A stretch of DNA of 64,000 bases from Diphasiastrum complanatum. Its lineage: Eukaryota; Streptophyta; Lycopodiopsida; Lycopodiales; Lycopodiaceae. The DNA is taken from positions 33,638,361 through 33,702,360 of the forward strand of contig CM055106.1 in assembly GCA_029204225.1 (NCBI GenBank), read 5' to 3'. The notes beneath the pieces are model-generated. The model did no database searches, was not told where the DNA came from, and saw only the letters and a list, made by a program, of their open reading frames with translations. The position numbers were made by a program, and so were the translations under genes. Shown here piece by piece: positions 46,100-55,859 of this stretch (the first letter of the stretch is position 1; every line of letters begins with the position of its first letter).

Positions 46100-46198
46100 G
46101 TCACTCTTCGTGGCCATTCCGCCATGAAGGGCCTTCGGCCGAGGCCGATAGCCTAAGGCAGAAGACCCTTCTCACGGCGGAATGGCCAAGGAGGTGAC
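46100..46198. repeat. Long imperfect hairpin, possible small transposon
   Basis: Arms of about 34-36 bp (46100-46133 and 46163-46198) are inverted copies, with TGGCCATTCCGCC pairing with GGCGGAATGGCCA. A GC-rich loop of about 29 bp contains GGCCTTCGGCCGAGGCC. The block is more GC-rich than its surroundings. Confidence 0.75.
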
Positions 46199-46492
46199 CT
46201 TCCACGACAGGAAAAAAAAAATTACTTTTTTGTTTTGCCATAACTTTTTTACATGCACCTTCCACATGGAAGGTTATGCAGTGAACGGCACAGAAGGTCA
46301 AGTGGATTATTTTTATGTGCACCTTACGCATGCCAAAAGGTGCATGCATAAAATTTTGGAAAAAAAAAAGGAGGCGCAAAAATTAAGTTCTATGAGGCAC
46401 CTCCTTTTCCTTCATGAAACAACAAAAAGAAATTCATGACCCATAGAATTCGACTAAACAAAGAACAAATTCAAAGGTAGGAATTATGTGAG

Positions 46493-46519
46493 GGAAGGCC
46501 TGGTGGCATCAGGCCTTCC
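46493..46519. repeat. Perfect 10-bp hairpin
   Basis: GGAAGGCCTG and CAGGCCTTCC are separated by seven bases. No poly-T tract follows, and in a plant nuclear context it is not a transcription terminator. Confidence 0.7.
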
Positions 46520-46754
46520 ATGTTGCCTGTGCCCTGCCAGCGAGGCAAGGGCCCTCCCAATGTGGTAGCAGGGGAACTTCCCCCCCCATGATGTCTAGCA
46601 TGATGCTTTCACAAATGATAATCTACTTTAGGTTTTATTTTAAGATTCTTTTCCTAGAACAACTCACCCACAAAGGTGAAACCATAATTTCAAGAAGAAT
46701 GAAGTTATTTGCATGATCATATCCTATAGGATTCAAACATGCCAACACCATATA

Positions 46755-46756
<2 letters not shown>

Positions 46757-46802
<46 letters not shown>
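46757..46802. repeat. (TA)n microsatellite
   Basis: About 22 uninterrupted TA dinucleotides, the longest simple repeat in the window. Confidence 0.95.
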
Positions 46803-46807
<5 letters not shown>

Positions 46808-46924
46808 AAATGCCAACACCATTATTTACTTTTTTTTGTGCTGCTTCTTTTTTTGGTTTTTTTGTGCTCCATTGGCTTTCATCTCTTGGCAACCATTATA
46901 TGATTCTGGTTTTGCCCTTTTCTT

Positions 46925-47090
46925 TCTTTTCCTTCTCCTCAAATGTGAAACGTCCTCGTGAACATATCACCTTTATTTCGAGGAGTATTCGAGAAACATT
47001 CTTGTTCGTCAAATTTTCGTTGAGGCGAAAAGATATTTCTTCGTGTATTTCGTCCTTTAGATATTTCTTCATGTATTTCGTCCTTTTGGC
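46925..47090 (+). repeat. Left arm of an inverted repeat flanking Copia-2
   Basis: About 160 bp match the reverse complement of 54113-54293 at roughly 95 percent by eye, including GAAACGTCCTCGTGAACATA. The inner part contains a tandem duplication of a unit of about 27 bp (AGATATTTCTTC...), which is also present in the other arm. Confidence 0.85.
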
Positions 47091-47318
47091 TTATCCGGAA
47101 TTATTCAGTCTATATGTGGATTGGGAGCGAAACTTTGCAGAATATTTTGCGGAGATTCACCATAATTTGCAAGATAGAAGGAAGTCATTTCGTTATAAGC
47201 AATTTTGTACATATACATTTTGGCAGTTTGGTACTTTTGCGGCGAAGACATCATTTTTGTTCAGAACCTTTATGTTAAAAGCAATTTCATTAGATTTTCA
47301 GCTCGTTACTGTAAAAAA

Positions 47319-47540
47319 ATGACTCTACAAAGTGATTCAGATGAAGATACCAAGTTAACCCAGGAGCTGTTCGATGGAACATTACTCCCGGTTAAGCTAG
47401 AAGAATTTGGCAACTTAGCAGTTGGCCGCTGTCCCAAATCGAAAGAAGACTTGCTCTTGATCGAAGCCCAACATAACTTGGAGCTTGTTCAGAAGTTATA
47501 TAAAGAACTGAATCATGTGAAAATTGTCAACATTTCCTAG
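47319..47540 (+). other. Small acidic open frame interrupted by Copia-2
   Basis: An ATG at 47319 opens a frame beginning MTLQSDSDEDTKLTQELFDG and continuing with a helical acidic stretch. Copia-2 inserted within the codon for His after 'LN'. In the empty site the frame would have ended two codons later at 53956-53958. Family unknown; it might be a retroelement leader peptide, a gene fragment or chance. Confidence 0.3.
47511..47515. repeat. Target-site duplication of Copia-2, left copy
   Basis: AATCA precedes the 5' LTR and is repeated at 53947-53951. Confidence 0.95.
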
Positions 47541-48170
47541 CTAGTTTGAGGCCTAAATTGGCTAAAATTGTAAATAGTTTTGGTTCTGGAGTTTCACACG
47601 TGTGAACCAGGCCACAATGTTTTTATTTACTGTATTTTTTCAGTATGATGAAGTGTCAAACTTCATACCCTTCAAAATGAGACCATTTTGATGTATTTTG
47701 GTCATATAAGCCATTTTTAGCTATTTTTCCTATATAGGGAATATCTAGGGTCAAGTACCTTCTAGAGAGAGGAGAGAGAGTCATCTTCCTCATCCATAAA
47801 TAGTAGGGAAGTCGTGGAAAACAGGTTGGAGAAACCTTTTGTATGCTTCATTGAGATCAATAGATCATTGTCATTGTTTCTTCCTCCATTGAGAGCATTG
47901 TTGTGTGTATTGTCTTCAAGCTATTGTGTATGATCTTAGGTGCTTTCCAAAAGTGATAGGCTGATGTATTATGGACTGTATAATGCTATTTTGGGCCGCA
48001 CTTGATGTTTATGGAAGTTTCCATGTGTGATAAATGCTTTTTGATCAAGTTCTTTGCATTCTAGGTAGCATAGAATGTGTTGCCAATTCCTAGCTTATGT
48101 AGTTTGGAGTGCAAGCATTCAAGCCAATGATCTTGGAGTTTAGATCCACTTAGGATCTGTATTTTTCACA
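47516..48170 (+). repeat. Copia-2 5' LTR
   Basis: It begins TGTGAAAATTGTCAAC and ends GTATTTTTCACA. It contains the G-box palindrome TTCACACGTGTGAA at 47593-47606 and TATA-like words near 47729-47738 and 47793-47801. It resembles the Copia-1 LTR only at its ends and in the palindrome. Confidence 0.97.
47593..47606. promoter_or_regulatory. G-box palindrome in Copia-2 LTR
   Basis: This is the same perfect 14-bp palindrome as in Copia-1, here about 78 bp from the LTR start. The 3' LTR copy is at 53369-53382. Confidence 0.65.
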
Positions 48171-48182
48171 TGGTATCAGAGC
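48171..48182 (+). other. Copia-2 primer binding site
   Basis: TGGTATCAGAGC follows the 5' LTR with no gap, as in Copia-1. Confidence 0.93.
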
Positions 48183-49342
48183 TGGTTGGCTTCTATTTAC
48201 AGTAAGTATTCCATTTTTGGTGATATTTGGATGTTTGATCAAGTTCTAGCATGATTTTGCATTGCTTTGTTGATCAAATCTTACTAACCTTTGTTTTGTG
48301 AGTTGAACTTGTGGATCAAAAGCATATTTCAGGTCTATTGAAGATCAGAGGCTGAAAAGAAACTATTTTGGATCAGATCATAACACCTAATCATTTGTGA
48401 TTGTGAGGCTTGTGCATATTCAATACTAACAATGTTCTTTTCAATCCTATTGTTGACAATCTCCATTCTTGGATGAACACTCTCCTTAAGTGGATGAAAC
48501 TTCTCCTTAAGTGGATGACAAATGCTCTTTTGAGTGAGTTGTAATTCTCCTAAAGGCTGAGCAAAGCTCCCATTTGGATGAAAGATCCCCTTTTTTGGGT
48601 GAACATATTGTAAGCTCCATTGTGAAGAGCATATTGTAAAGATTGTCATCAATTTTGGCATAAATTTTGGTGTACTTTGTTGAGCATGTAAGTAACTCTC
48701 CTTATGTAATTTGATTGGAGCATTTGCTGGAAGGTGTTAACCATTATGCAAGTGTGTTTTCAGGTTCTTAACAGGTTGAGGAACATTCTCATGTGAAGTG
48801 ATCTTAGATCTACATCTAAACACCAAGATTTGACAAGATAGTGAAGCTAGTCTTGTGATTCACTAAGTGTGCTCATTCATTCACCTCTAAATCTTGTATT
48901 TATCACTTGCTGGAGTTTATAAACTTTTAGAAGTGTGGTTTACATGTGGTTTTACAGGTTGAATCAATATGTTAGTGTGTTGATCATATGTTGATCAAGT
49001 TTGTTCATTACTAGGTAATCTTGGCATCCTAGTTTTGGGTATTTTCTAAGAATGCAAGTAACTCTTCACACCATAACTTGATTTGGTCACTTGCTGGAAA
49101 GTTTGAGAGCTTAAGCAAGAGTGTGTTCAGGTTGGTTTGATTTTGTAATCCATTCTTAGTGTGTGCAAAGTGTTGCATGTGTTTCAATCTTCCTTTCTAT
49201 GCTTGGAAACCATCTAGGTTCAAGATAGAAGTGTTTTAGGGTCCTAAATCTTCATAGATCTCTTTATCTATCATTTGTTGAGAGAAAAGTGAGTGCTAAG
49301 TGCTTTAGGACAAAACCTAAAAGTTGAAGAAACATTAGAATC
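48183..49342 (+). other. Copia-2 untranslated leader
   Basis: This 1.16-kb stretch lies between primer site and gag, with no supported gene. It contains short repeated words such as TCCTTAAGTGGATGA near 48482-48520 and several segments with 'TTGCTGGA' about 180 bp apart. It is roughly twice the length of the Copia-1 leader. Confidence 0.7.
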
Positions 49343-52300
49343 ATGGCTTCCAATGGTGGGATCATGCTAGAGTCTAGTGAAAGGTTGAGTTCATCAAACT
49401 ACTCTACTTGGAAAGTGAGGATGGAGTCCTTACTTGAGTTGAATGAACTCATGGACATAGTTGCAGAAATTGAAGAGAGACCTCTCACACTTCAAGAGCA
49501 ACAAAGGTTTGATAAGAAGGCCAAAAGGGCTCTTCATATCATTAAAATGAATGTTACAAATGAACTTCTCAAGGAAGTTGGAAAGTGTCAAAGTGCAAGT
49601 GAGGCATGGAATGCCTTAAAGAAGCTCTTTGAATAAAAGTCCACATCTAGGGTATTGACCCTAAGGAGACAAATATTTTCTAGTAGGCAAAGAGAGGGTG
49701 AAAGTGCTCATGCATTTATCTTGAGAGTTAAGTCCCTAAGTGATGATTTAGCATGCATTGATGAGAACATAAAAGATGGTGAAATAGTCCAAGTTATGTT
49801 GAATGGTTTGCTAAATGAACATGCTAACCTTGTGCAAAGTTTTGCCATTCAAAGAGTCTTGCCAAGTGTGGTTGACTTGCAAGAAATCTTATTGGCTGAA
49901 GAACATAGGTTGCAATCAAAGCTTGATGGTGCATCCTTGCAAGGTGGAGGTGAAGAGGCTTTCTTCACAAAAGGCAAATTCAAGGGCAAAGGTAAAGGCA
50001 AAGGGAAATGGTCCAAAGGTGGTAACTTTGATCATGATGATCACTCTTCCTCTTCCTCTTCTACTAAGAACAATAAGTCAAAGTTCAAGTGCTTTTATTG
50101 TGGGATAAAAGGTCATTTTGCAAATGAATGTTATAAGAAGAAAAGAGAGCAAGGAGAGAGGCAAGGAAATCTTACAATAGATGAGGAAGAACATAACACA
50201 TGTGAATCACTTGTTATGACTTCAAGTTTGTTAGCCAACATAGATGATAATGATCCTTGGTGGATTGATAGTGGAGCCTCATCTCACATGACAAGACATA
50301 AGGAATACTTTACATCCTTATTGTCTTATGAGGGAGAAGGTAACATCATCTACACTGCAAATGATGGTCAATGTGACATCAAAGGCATAGGCACTATTCC
50401 TATTTCCCTTTCAACAAATAGGAAAGCAAATCTTGAAAATGTTTTGTACATTCCTTCAATCACTAAGAATTTGCTTAGTGTAAGTCAAATGATTGACAAA
50501 GGACTTGATGTGGAGTTCATTGGAGATGCATGTTTGATAAGTAAATGTGGATCCTTGATTGCTCAAGGTAGGAGGCATGGTAAACTTTTCAAGCTTGATG
50601 CATGTGTGATCTCTAATCATGAAGGATGTATGGCTAGGGAGCAATTGACAAACCAAGAAGTTTGGCACAAGAGGTTGGGCCATCCCAACTTCAAATCTTT
50701 GGAGGTAATGGCAAAGAAAGAGCTTGTTCTTGGTCTCCCTAAAAGTCTTGTTGCAAACAATAGTGTTTGTGAACATTGTGCCTTGTCCAAATCTCATAGA
50801 CTTGCTTATTCTAGATCTACTTCTAGATCTAAAGAAGCTTTTCAACTTGTGCATTCTGATATTCATTCTTCTAGTACAACTAGCAATGGTGGGGCAAAGA
50901 TGTATGCAACTTTCATTGATGACTTTAGTAGGTATACTTGGATCTATCTTCTTAAAAGTAAGGATGAAGTGTTTGCTGCATTTGTCAAGTTCAAGAATGA
51001 AATGGAAAACCAATTCAATACAAAGATCAAATGCTTAAGATCTGATAATGGAGGGGAATACACCTCAAATAGGTTCAAAGACTTTTGTATAGCACATGGG
51101 ATTAAGAGGGAGATGTCTAGTCCTAGGACTCCACAACAGAATGGAGTGGCCGAGAGGAAGAATAGAACCCTTTGTGAATGTGCCAAGGCAATGAGACTAC
51201 ATGCTAATCTTGCTAAGTCTTTTTGGGGGGAAGCTTTAGCATGTGCTAACTATCTATGTAATAGATGGACAAGTGCTTCCTTGGATGGTAAAACTCCTCA
51301 TGAGGTTCTTTATGGTAGAAGGCCGAGTGTCAAGCATTGTAGGATCTTTGGATGTACATGTTTTGTCAATATCACACTTGATGATAGAACTAAAGAATAT
51401 CCTTCATCAAAGAAGGGTGTGTTTGTTGGCTATAGTGAAGTAAGCAAGGCTTACAAAGTGTACATTCCTTCTACAAAGAAAGTTGTCATAAGTAGGGATG
51501 TCATCTTTCATGAAGAGAATGTTTCCAATGTTGTTGATGTTGATGTTGATGTGCCTACTAATCATCATGATGTGCAAGATGTCTTGGATGAAGATGGAGA
51601 TGCCACTCCAAAGCAAACTTCAAGGAAGACTCAAAGGCAAAGGGCTAAGCCATCAAGGCTAACCTATGATGAAAAAGGAAAGCAAGTGGTGGACAACTCT
51701 AACTTTGCTTTTCTTACCTCTTTTGATGAACCAACTTGTGTAGGTGAAGCAATTCAAAAGAAGGAATGGATCCAAGCCATGGATCATGAGCATCAAGCAC
51801 TCATCAAAAGCAACACATGGAGGTTGGTAAAGCTTCCAAAGGACAAGAAGGCAATTGGTTGTAAGTGGATCTTCAAGATCAAGACAAATCAAGATGGATC
51901 AATCAACAAGTACAAGGCAAGGTTGGTGGCAAAGGGGTATGCTCAAGAATATGGTATTGACTATGATGAGACCTTTGCACCCGTGGCAAAGATGGTAACT
52001 ATTCGAATCCTAATCTCTCTTGCAATTCTTTATGATTGGGATATGTGGCAAATGGATGTTACTAATGCCTTCTTGAATGGTGATCTTGAAGAAGATATTT
52101 ACATGGAGCAACCCGAGGGCTATGTTTCACATGATGAGCCTAATCATGTGTGCTATCTCCAAAAGAGTTTGTATGGGCTAAAGCAAGCACCAAGGAGTTG
52201 GTATGCTAAGCTCAATTCCTTCTTACTTTCTCAAAACTTTGTTATGAGTGAGTATGATCATTCTCTCTACTTTAGATTGAATGAAAATGATATCACTTTA

Positions 52301-53296
52301 CTTTTGATCTATGTTGATGACATTATCTTAAGTGGTGGTAACAATCTAGATATAGATGAAATCAAGATGGCACTCAAAAGAGAGTTTGAAATTCAAGATC
52401 TTGGTAAACTTCATTATATCTTAGGAATAGAGATTATTAGAACTTCTAAATCTACATTCATATGTCAAGAAAAGTATGTTAACTCTATTCTAAAAAGGTT
52501 TCATATGGAAGATTGTAAAGTTGTTTCTACTCCTATGGAATCAAATGTAAAGCTAACTACAAGAAGTAATGAAAGATCCTTCAAGGACATTACTCTCTAT
52601 AGAAAGCTAATAGGATCTCTTATATGGTTAACCATCACAAGACCTGATCTAAGCTTTGTGGTTGGTAAACTAAGTCAATTTATGCAAGATCCTAGTGAGG
52701 CTCATTGGAAGCTAGGAAAGAGAGTACTTAGATACATCTCGGGATCTAGAGATTTTGGCATCTTGTATGGAGGTACTACACCTAACCTTTGTGGATTTTC
52801 AGATTCAGATTTTGCAGGTGATCAAATGGATAGGAAGTCAACAAGTGCCTTTGCAATCTATCTTGGAGATGGAGTGGTCTCATGGCTATCAAAGAAGCAA
52901 CCAACTATCTCTCTATCTTCCACCGAAGCCGAGTACAAGGCATTAACAACATGCACCAAGGAGATTCTTTGGATCAAGAGGATGTTATTGGATCTTCACT
53001 TGCTGGAACCAGAGAAGACTCCAATCATACTTTGTGATAACCTTTCAGCCCAAAGCTTGGCAAGCAATCCTGTTTTTCATGCAAGGAGCAAGCACATTGA
53101 GATTGCTCACCATTTTGTGAGAGATCAAGTCATTGCCAAAGAGGTGGAGCTTCAACATGTCTCTTCAAAGGAGTGTGTGGCTGATATCTTCACCAAACCA
53201 TTGGGAAAGGACCTATATTTAATGCATAGATCTAATCTTGGAATGTGCTCAAAGACTATGTTGAAACTAGCATCCAATGTTGAAGAGGGAGTGTGA
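49343..53296 (+). pseudogene. Copia-2 Gag-Pol polyprotein with a single in-frame stop
   Basis: The frame has 1317 codons before its terminal stop and is open except for TAA at codon 98 (49634-49636), inside gag. Copia-1 has a serine codon at the equivalent place. Beyond it all domains are present: a CCHC knuckle (CFYCGIKGHFANEC), protease DSGA with D at residue 309, GAG-pre-integrase, an integrase with FVNITLDDRTKEYPSSKKG downstream, reverse transcriptase YVDD ending at about 993, and RNase H. An ATG at 49655 could restart translation after the stop but would lack the gag N-terminus. The final TGA lies in the first bases of the 3' LTR. A single change probably disabled an otherwise coding-competent copy, unless readthrough occurs. 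Confidence 0.93.
53282..53291 (+). other. Copia-2 polypurine tract
   Basis: GAAGAGGGAG is identical to that of Copia-1 and adjoins the 3' LTR. Confidence 0.9.
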
Positions 53297-53946
53297 AAAT
53301 TGTCAACATTTCCTAGCTAGTTTGAGGCCTAAATTGGCTAAAATTGTAAATAGTTTTGGTTCTGGAGTTTCACACGTGTGAACCAGGCCACAATGTTTTT
53401 ATTTACTGTATTTTTTCAGTATGATGAAGTGTCAAACTTCATACCCTTCAAAATGAGACCATTTTGATGTATTTTGGTCATATAAGCCATTTTTAGCTAT
53501 TTTTCCTATATAGGGAATATCTAGGGTCAAGTACCTTCTAGAGAGAGGAGAGAGAGTCATCTTCCTCATCCATAAATAGTAGGGAAGTCGTGGAGAACAG
53601 GTTGGAGAAACCTTTTGTATGCTTCATTGAGATCAATAGATCATTGTCATTGTTTCTTCCTCCATTGAGAGCATTGTTGTGTGTATTGTCTTCAAGCTAT
53701 TGTGTATGATCTTAGGTGCTTTCCAAAAGTGATAGGCTGATGTATTATGGACTGTATAATGCTATTTTGGGCCGCACTTGATGTTTATGGAAGTTTCCAT
53801 TTGTGATAAATGCTTTTTGATCAAGTTCTTTGCATTCTAGGTAGCATAGAATGTGTTGCCAATTCCTAGCTTATGTAGTTTGGAGTGCAAGCATTCAAGC
53901 CAATGATCTTGGAGTTTAGATCCACTTAGGATCTGTATTTTTCACA
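53292..53946 (+). repeat. Copia-2 3' LTR
   Basis: This 655-bp copy differs from the 5' LTR at two positions that I can see. It supplies the polyprotein stop codon. Confidence 0.97.
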
Positions 53947-53951
53947 AATCA
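53947..53951. repeat. Target-site duplication of Copia-2, right copy
   Basis: AATCA matches 47511-47515. Confidence 0.95.
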
Positions 53952-54112
53952 TTCCTAAAAATTCATTCGCGTCTTTGTCGTGGTGATGTTTCTATGGGAT
54001 GCTGAACTTTTGAAGTTTAAAGATGTTTTGAAGTTTGATTCCAGTTTTCATCAGCAATTCAAAGATCAACTCAAAACAACCTATTCAATTAAAAGAAACA
54101 GCAAGACATATA

Positions 54113-54293
54113 TTCTCTAAGATGAAAAAATATCTAAAGGAGAAAATACACGAAGAAATATCTAAAGGACAAAATACACGAAGAAATATCTTTTCGCCTC
54201 AACGAAAATCTGACGAACAAGAATGTTTCTCGAATACTCCTTGAAATAAAGATGATATGTTCACGAGGACGTTTCACATTTGAGGAAGGGGAT
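54113..54293 (-). repeat. Right arm of the inverted repeat flanking Copia-2
   Basis: It is the reverse complement of 46925-47090, with the same internal tandem duplication. Its outer end carries a polypurine tract (GAGGAAGGGGA) directly before an LTR start at 54295, so this arm looks like the 3' internal end of a retroelement in plus orientation. Confidence 0.85.
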
Positions 54294-54294
54294 A

Positions 54295-54545
54295 TGTGAT
54301 GCCACAAAAATGTTAAATATTAAATATCAACATAAATATGACATGATATACTCGAAAATGAAGATATGAGCTGGATAAGTATAAATCATGAAGAGGCCTA
54401 AGTCATTTTTCGGGAATATATCTCCTAAGTACTTGCCTTGTAATTAAGGGCAAGGCCTTTTAAAGGAAAAGACATTGTCTTGGATGATTTTTACTAGGTT
54501 TTCCATACGAAACGACTAGATACAAAAAGACATGATAAACTAGAG
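54295..54545 (+). repeat. Truncated LTR-like repeat (TGTGATGCC family), copy 2
   Basis: It is a direct-orientation relative of 36113-36360, preceded by a polypurine tract at 54282-54292. After about 250 bp the two copies diverge. No right LTR end was recognised. Confidence 0.75.
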
Positions 54546-54599
54546 TAACTTTAACTCATAGTTAAGTATGCCTCTTATGGTATAGGTGAACGTATTCGT

Positions 54600-54807
54600 G
54601 TGGATGGGAAGCCTGTGTTGAGAGTTAGTGAGGGTGTGGAGGTGACAGTACATGGTGGGGGTGGTGGTGGGATTGTGAGAGCAAGGGATGGAGAGGAGAT
54701 TGCCTATGTGGACAGAATCACGCCCATAGGATCAGAGCCTAAAGTGCTTGCCGTTCCGGAGCTATCTGCTGCTGCTGCTACTACTTTTCGACGTTGTTGG
54801 GCATGGT
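54600..54807 (+). other. Small Gly-rich open frame of unknown origin
   Basis: A frame with RVSEGVEVTVHGGGGGGIVR and EIAYVDRITPIGSEPK is noticeably more GC-rich than its surroundings and reads like real protein. The frame is open upstream into the end of the LTR-like repeat. No family recognised; it may be a captured exon. Confidence 0.3.
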
Positions 54808-54828
54808 GAAGTAAGGCCGCCTGCTGCT

Positions 54829-55734
54829 CTAGACCTCCTTTGGGACCTGAGATGGTTTAAGGCTCCCTCCGAATTCAGCATATTCTACCCCGATGTCGCT
54901 GGAGAGAATGTCTTGTGGGACATCTGCTTTGGTACTGATTGCCTTCCCTTTCTGCTTCTTAGTAGGTGGGGCTGGTGAGACTGGTTCTGCTGTCGGTTGG
55001 GGGGTGGCTTGCTTTTTTGTGCTTGGATAAACAACATCCAGCTCCTTGATGGCAGCAGCTGTCTTAGACCCCAATTGCTTGGTGATCAACATGTGGAGGA
55101 GATACCCACATTTGGTAGTTGATTTGCGGGCTTTCAGGGCTCTACACAGCTTCTCCGCTACCTTCTCAGCCCACTTATAATTTTGAGTGGGGTCATCCAT
55201 GGTGAGGGTGAGAGAGAAGAGATCGCTCAGTGGAATGCGATCCATCTTGGTGGTATGTACTAAAGCCATGGTGACGATGATCTCTGAGGCGGCCCGTAGA
55301 TGGGGATCCGTGATGAGTCGGATAGCGATCCCATCGTTGGTTTGGGCAATGGTTTTGCCGTCGTCTGTCAGAAACTTGGTGAAGTACTTGGTATCATAAC
55401 TGGTGTCCTTGCCATGGATTGTCTCTCCGAGATTAGGAAAGCCGACACTCTGAAAATCCGCCGAAGAGACGTTGATAATAGAATAACTGCCAGTCTTGGT
55501 TGTAGGCCGGAAAGTTTGGAACTCATCCGAATAGGTCGAGTAAGCTACTCGGATCAGGCTCTCGCTTAGCTGGTCTTGGAAAAGTGTTAGATCAAAACCA
55601 AGGTTGGTGAGGATATCCTTGTCCAGTGTGAGCTGCTCGGTGTACTTCTTAAGAGAGATCATGATCATATCCCCTGAATAAGGATGAGGGGGTTTACGGC
55701 GGTGCAAACTCAGTGAGGAATCACGAGAAGCCAT
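54829..55734 (-). CDS. Unknown 301-residue ORF downstream of a Gypsy pol
   Basis: The first ATG (55732-55734, context GCCATGG) gives 301 residues; the frame is open further upstream without an ATG. The N-terminal 230 residues look globular (MIMISLKKYTEQLTLDKDIL, then NVSSADFQSVGFPNLGETIH). The C-terminal 80 are Pro/Lys-rich with a likely nuclear signal (PPTKKQKGKA). A TATA-like TATATATAG lies about 110 bp upstream. It follows a minus-strand Gypsy pol in the same orientation, where some Tat/Athila-like elements carry an extra ORF. No envelope features such as a signal peptide or membrane segment are seen. The start of the 15194 ORF may be a distant relative. The intact frame contrasts with the broken pol next to it. 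Confidence 0.6.
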   Translation of the reverse strand: MASRDSSLSLHRRKPPHPYSGDMIMISLKKYTEQLTLDKDILTNLGFDLTLFQDQLSESLIRVAYSTYSDEFQTFRPTTKTGSYSIINVSSADFQSVGFPNLGETIHGKDTSYDTKYFTKFLTDDGKTIAQTNDGIAIRLITDPHLRAASEIIVTMALVHTTKMDRIPLSDLFSLTLTMDDPTQNYKWAEKVAEKLCRALKARKSTTKCGYLLHMLITKQLGSKTAAAIKELDVVYPSTKKQATPQPTAEPVSPAPPTKKQKGKAISTKADVPQDILSSDIGVEYAEFGGSLKPSQVPKEV

Positions 55735-55842
55735 GGCAGCAGTGATTTTAGATTGCTCTGAGAATTTTGAAAATTTTGAAAAAATTTGGCATGAACTCGA
55801 GAGCAGCAATCTAAAATGAACTCGTGGAGAAAGGGTGGAGAC

Positions 55843-55852
55843 CTATATATAG
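55843..55852 (-). promoter_or_regulatory. TATA-like box upstream of the 301-residue ORF
   Basis: The minus strand reads CTATATATAGG about 110 bp before the ATG. It may be the ORF's own promoter or an LTR promoter. Confidence 0.45.
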
Positions 55853-55859
55853 ACTTTTT

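Larger units (their letters stand above)
47516..53946 (+). mobile_element. Copia-2: full-length Ty1/Copia retrotransposon with one nonsense codon
   Basis: The element is 6431 bp, with 655-bp LTRs, primer site, a 1.16-kb leader, a polyprotein frame with a single stop, a polypurine tract and an AATCA duplication. I see two differences between the LTRs: A/G at 47819 versus 53595, and G/T at 48025 versus 53801. It is thus young, though probably older than Copia-1. LTR termini, primer site and polyprotein show that it belongs to the same lineage, but its leader is about twice as long. Confidence 0.97.

Noticed and set aside
46493-46519. Hairpin as a rho-independent terminator
   Set aside because: No T-tract follows and the setting is eukaryotic nuclear DNA.
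46757-46802. TA run as a possible replication origin or CRISPR-like array
   Set aside because: It is a plain dinucleotide microsatellite without spacers or origin features.
46635-46892. An 85-residue ORF with a Tyr-Ile repeat
   Set aside because: The repeat is simply the translation of the TA microsatellite.
50456-51013. A 185-residue minus-strand ORF within Copia-2
   Set aside because: Antisense to GAG-pre-integrase and integrase; composition and position fit a shadow frame.
54829-55734. The unknown ORF as an envelope protein
   Set aside because: No signal peptide, membrane segment or cleavage site is visible; a nuclear-type basic signal is present instead.
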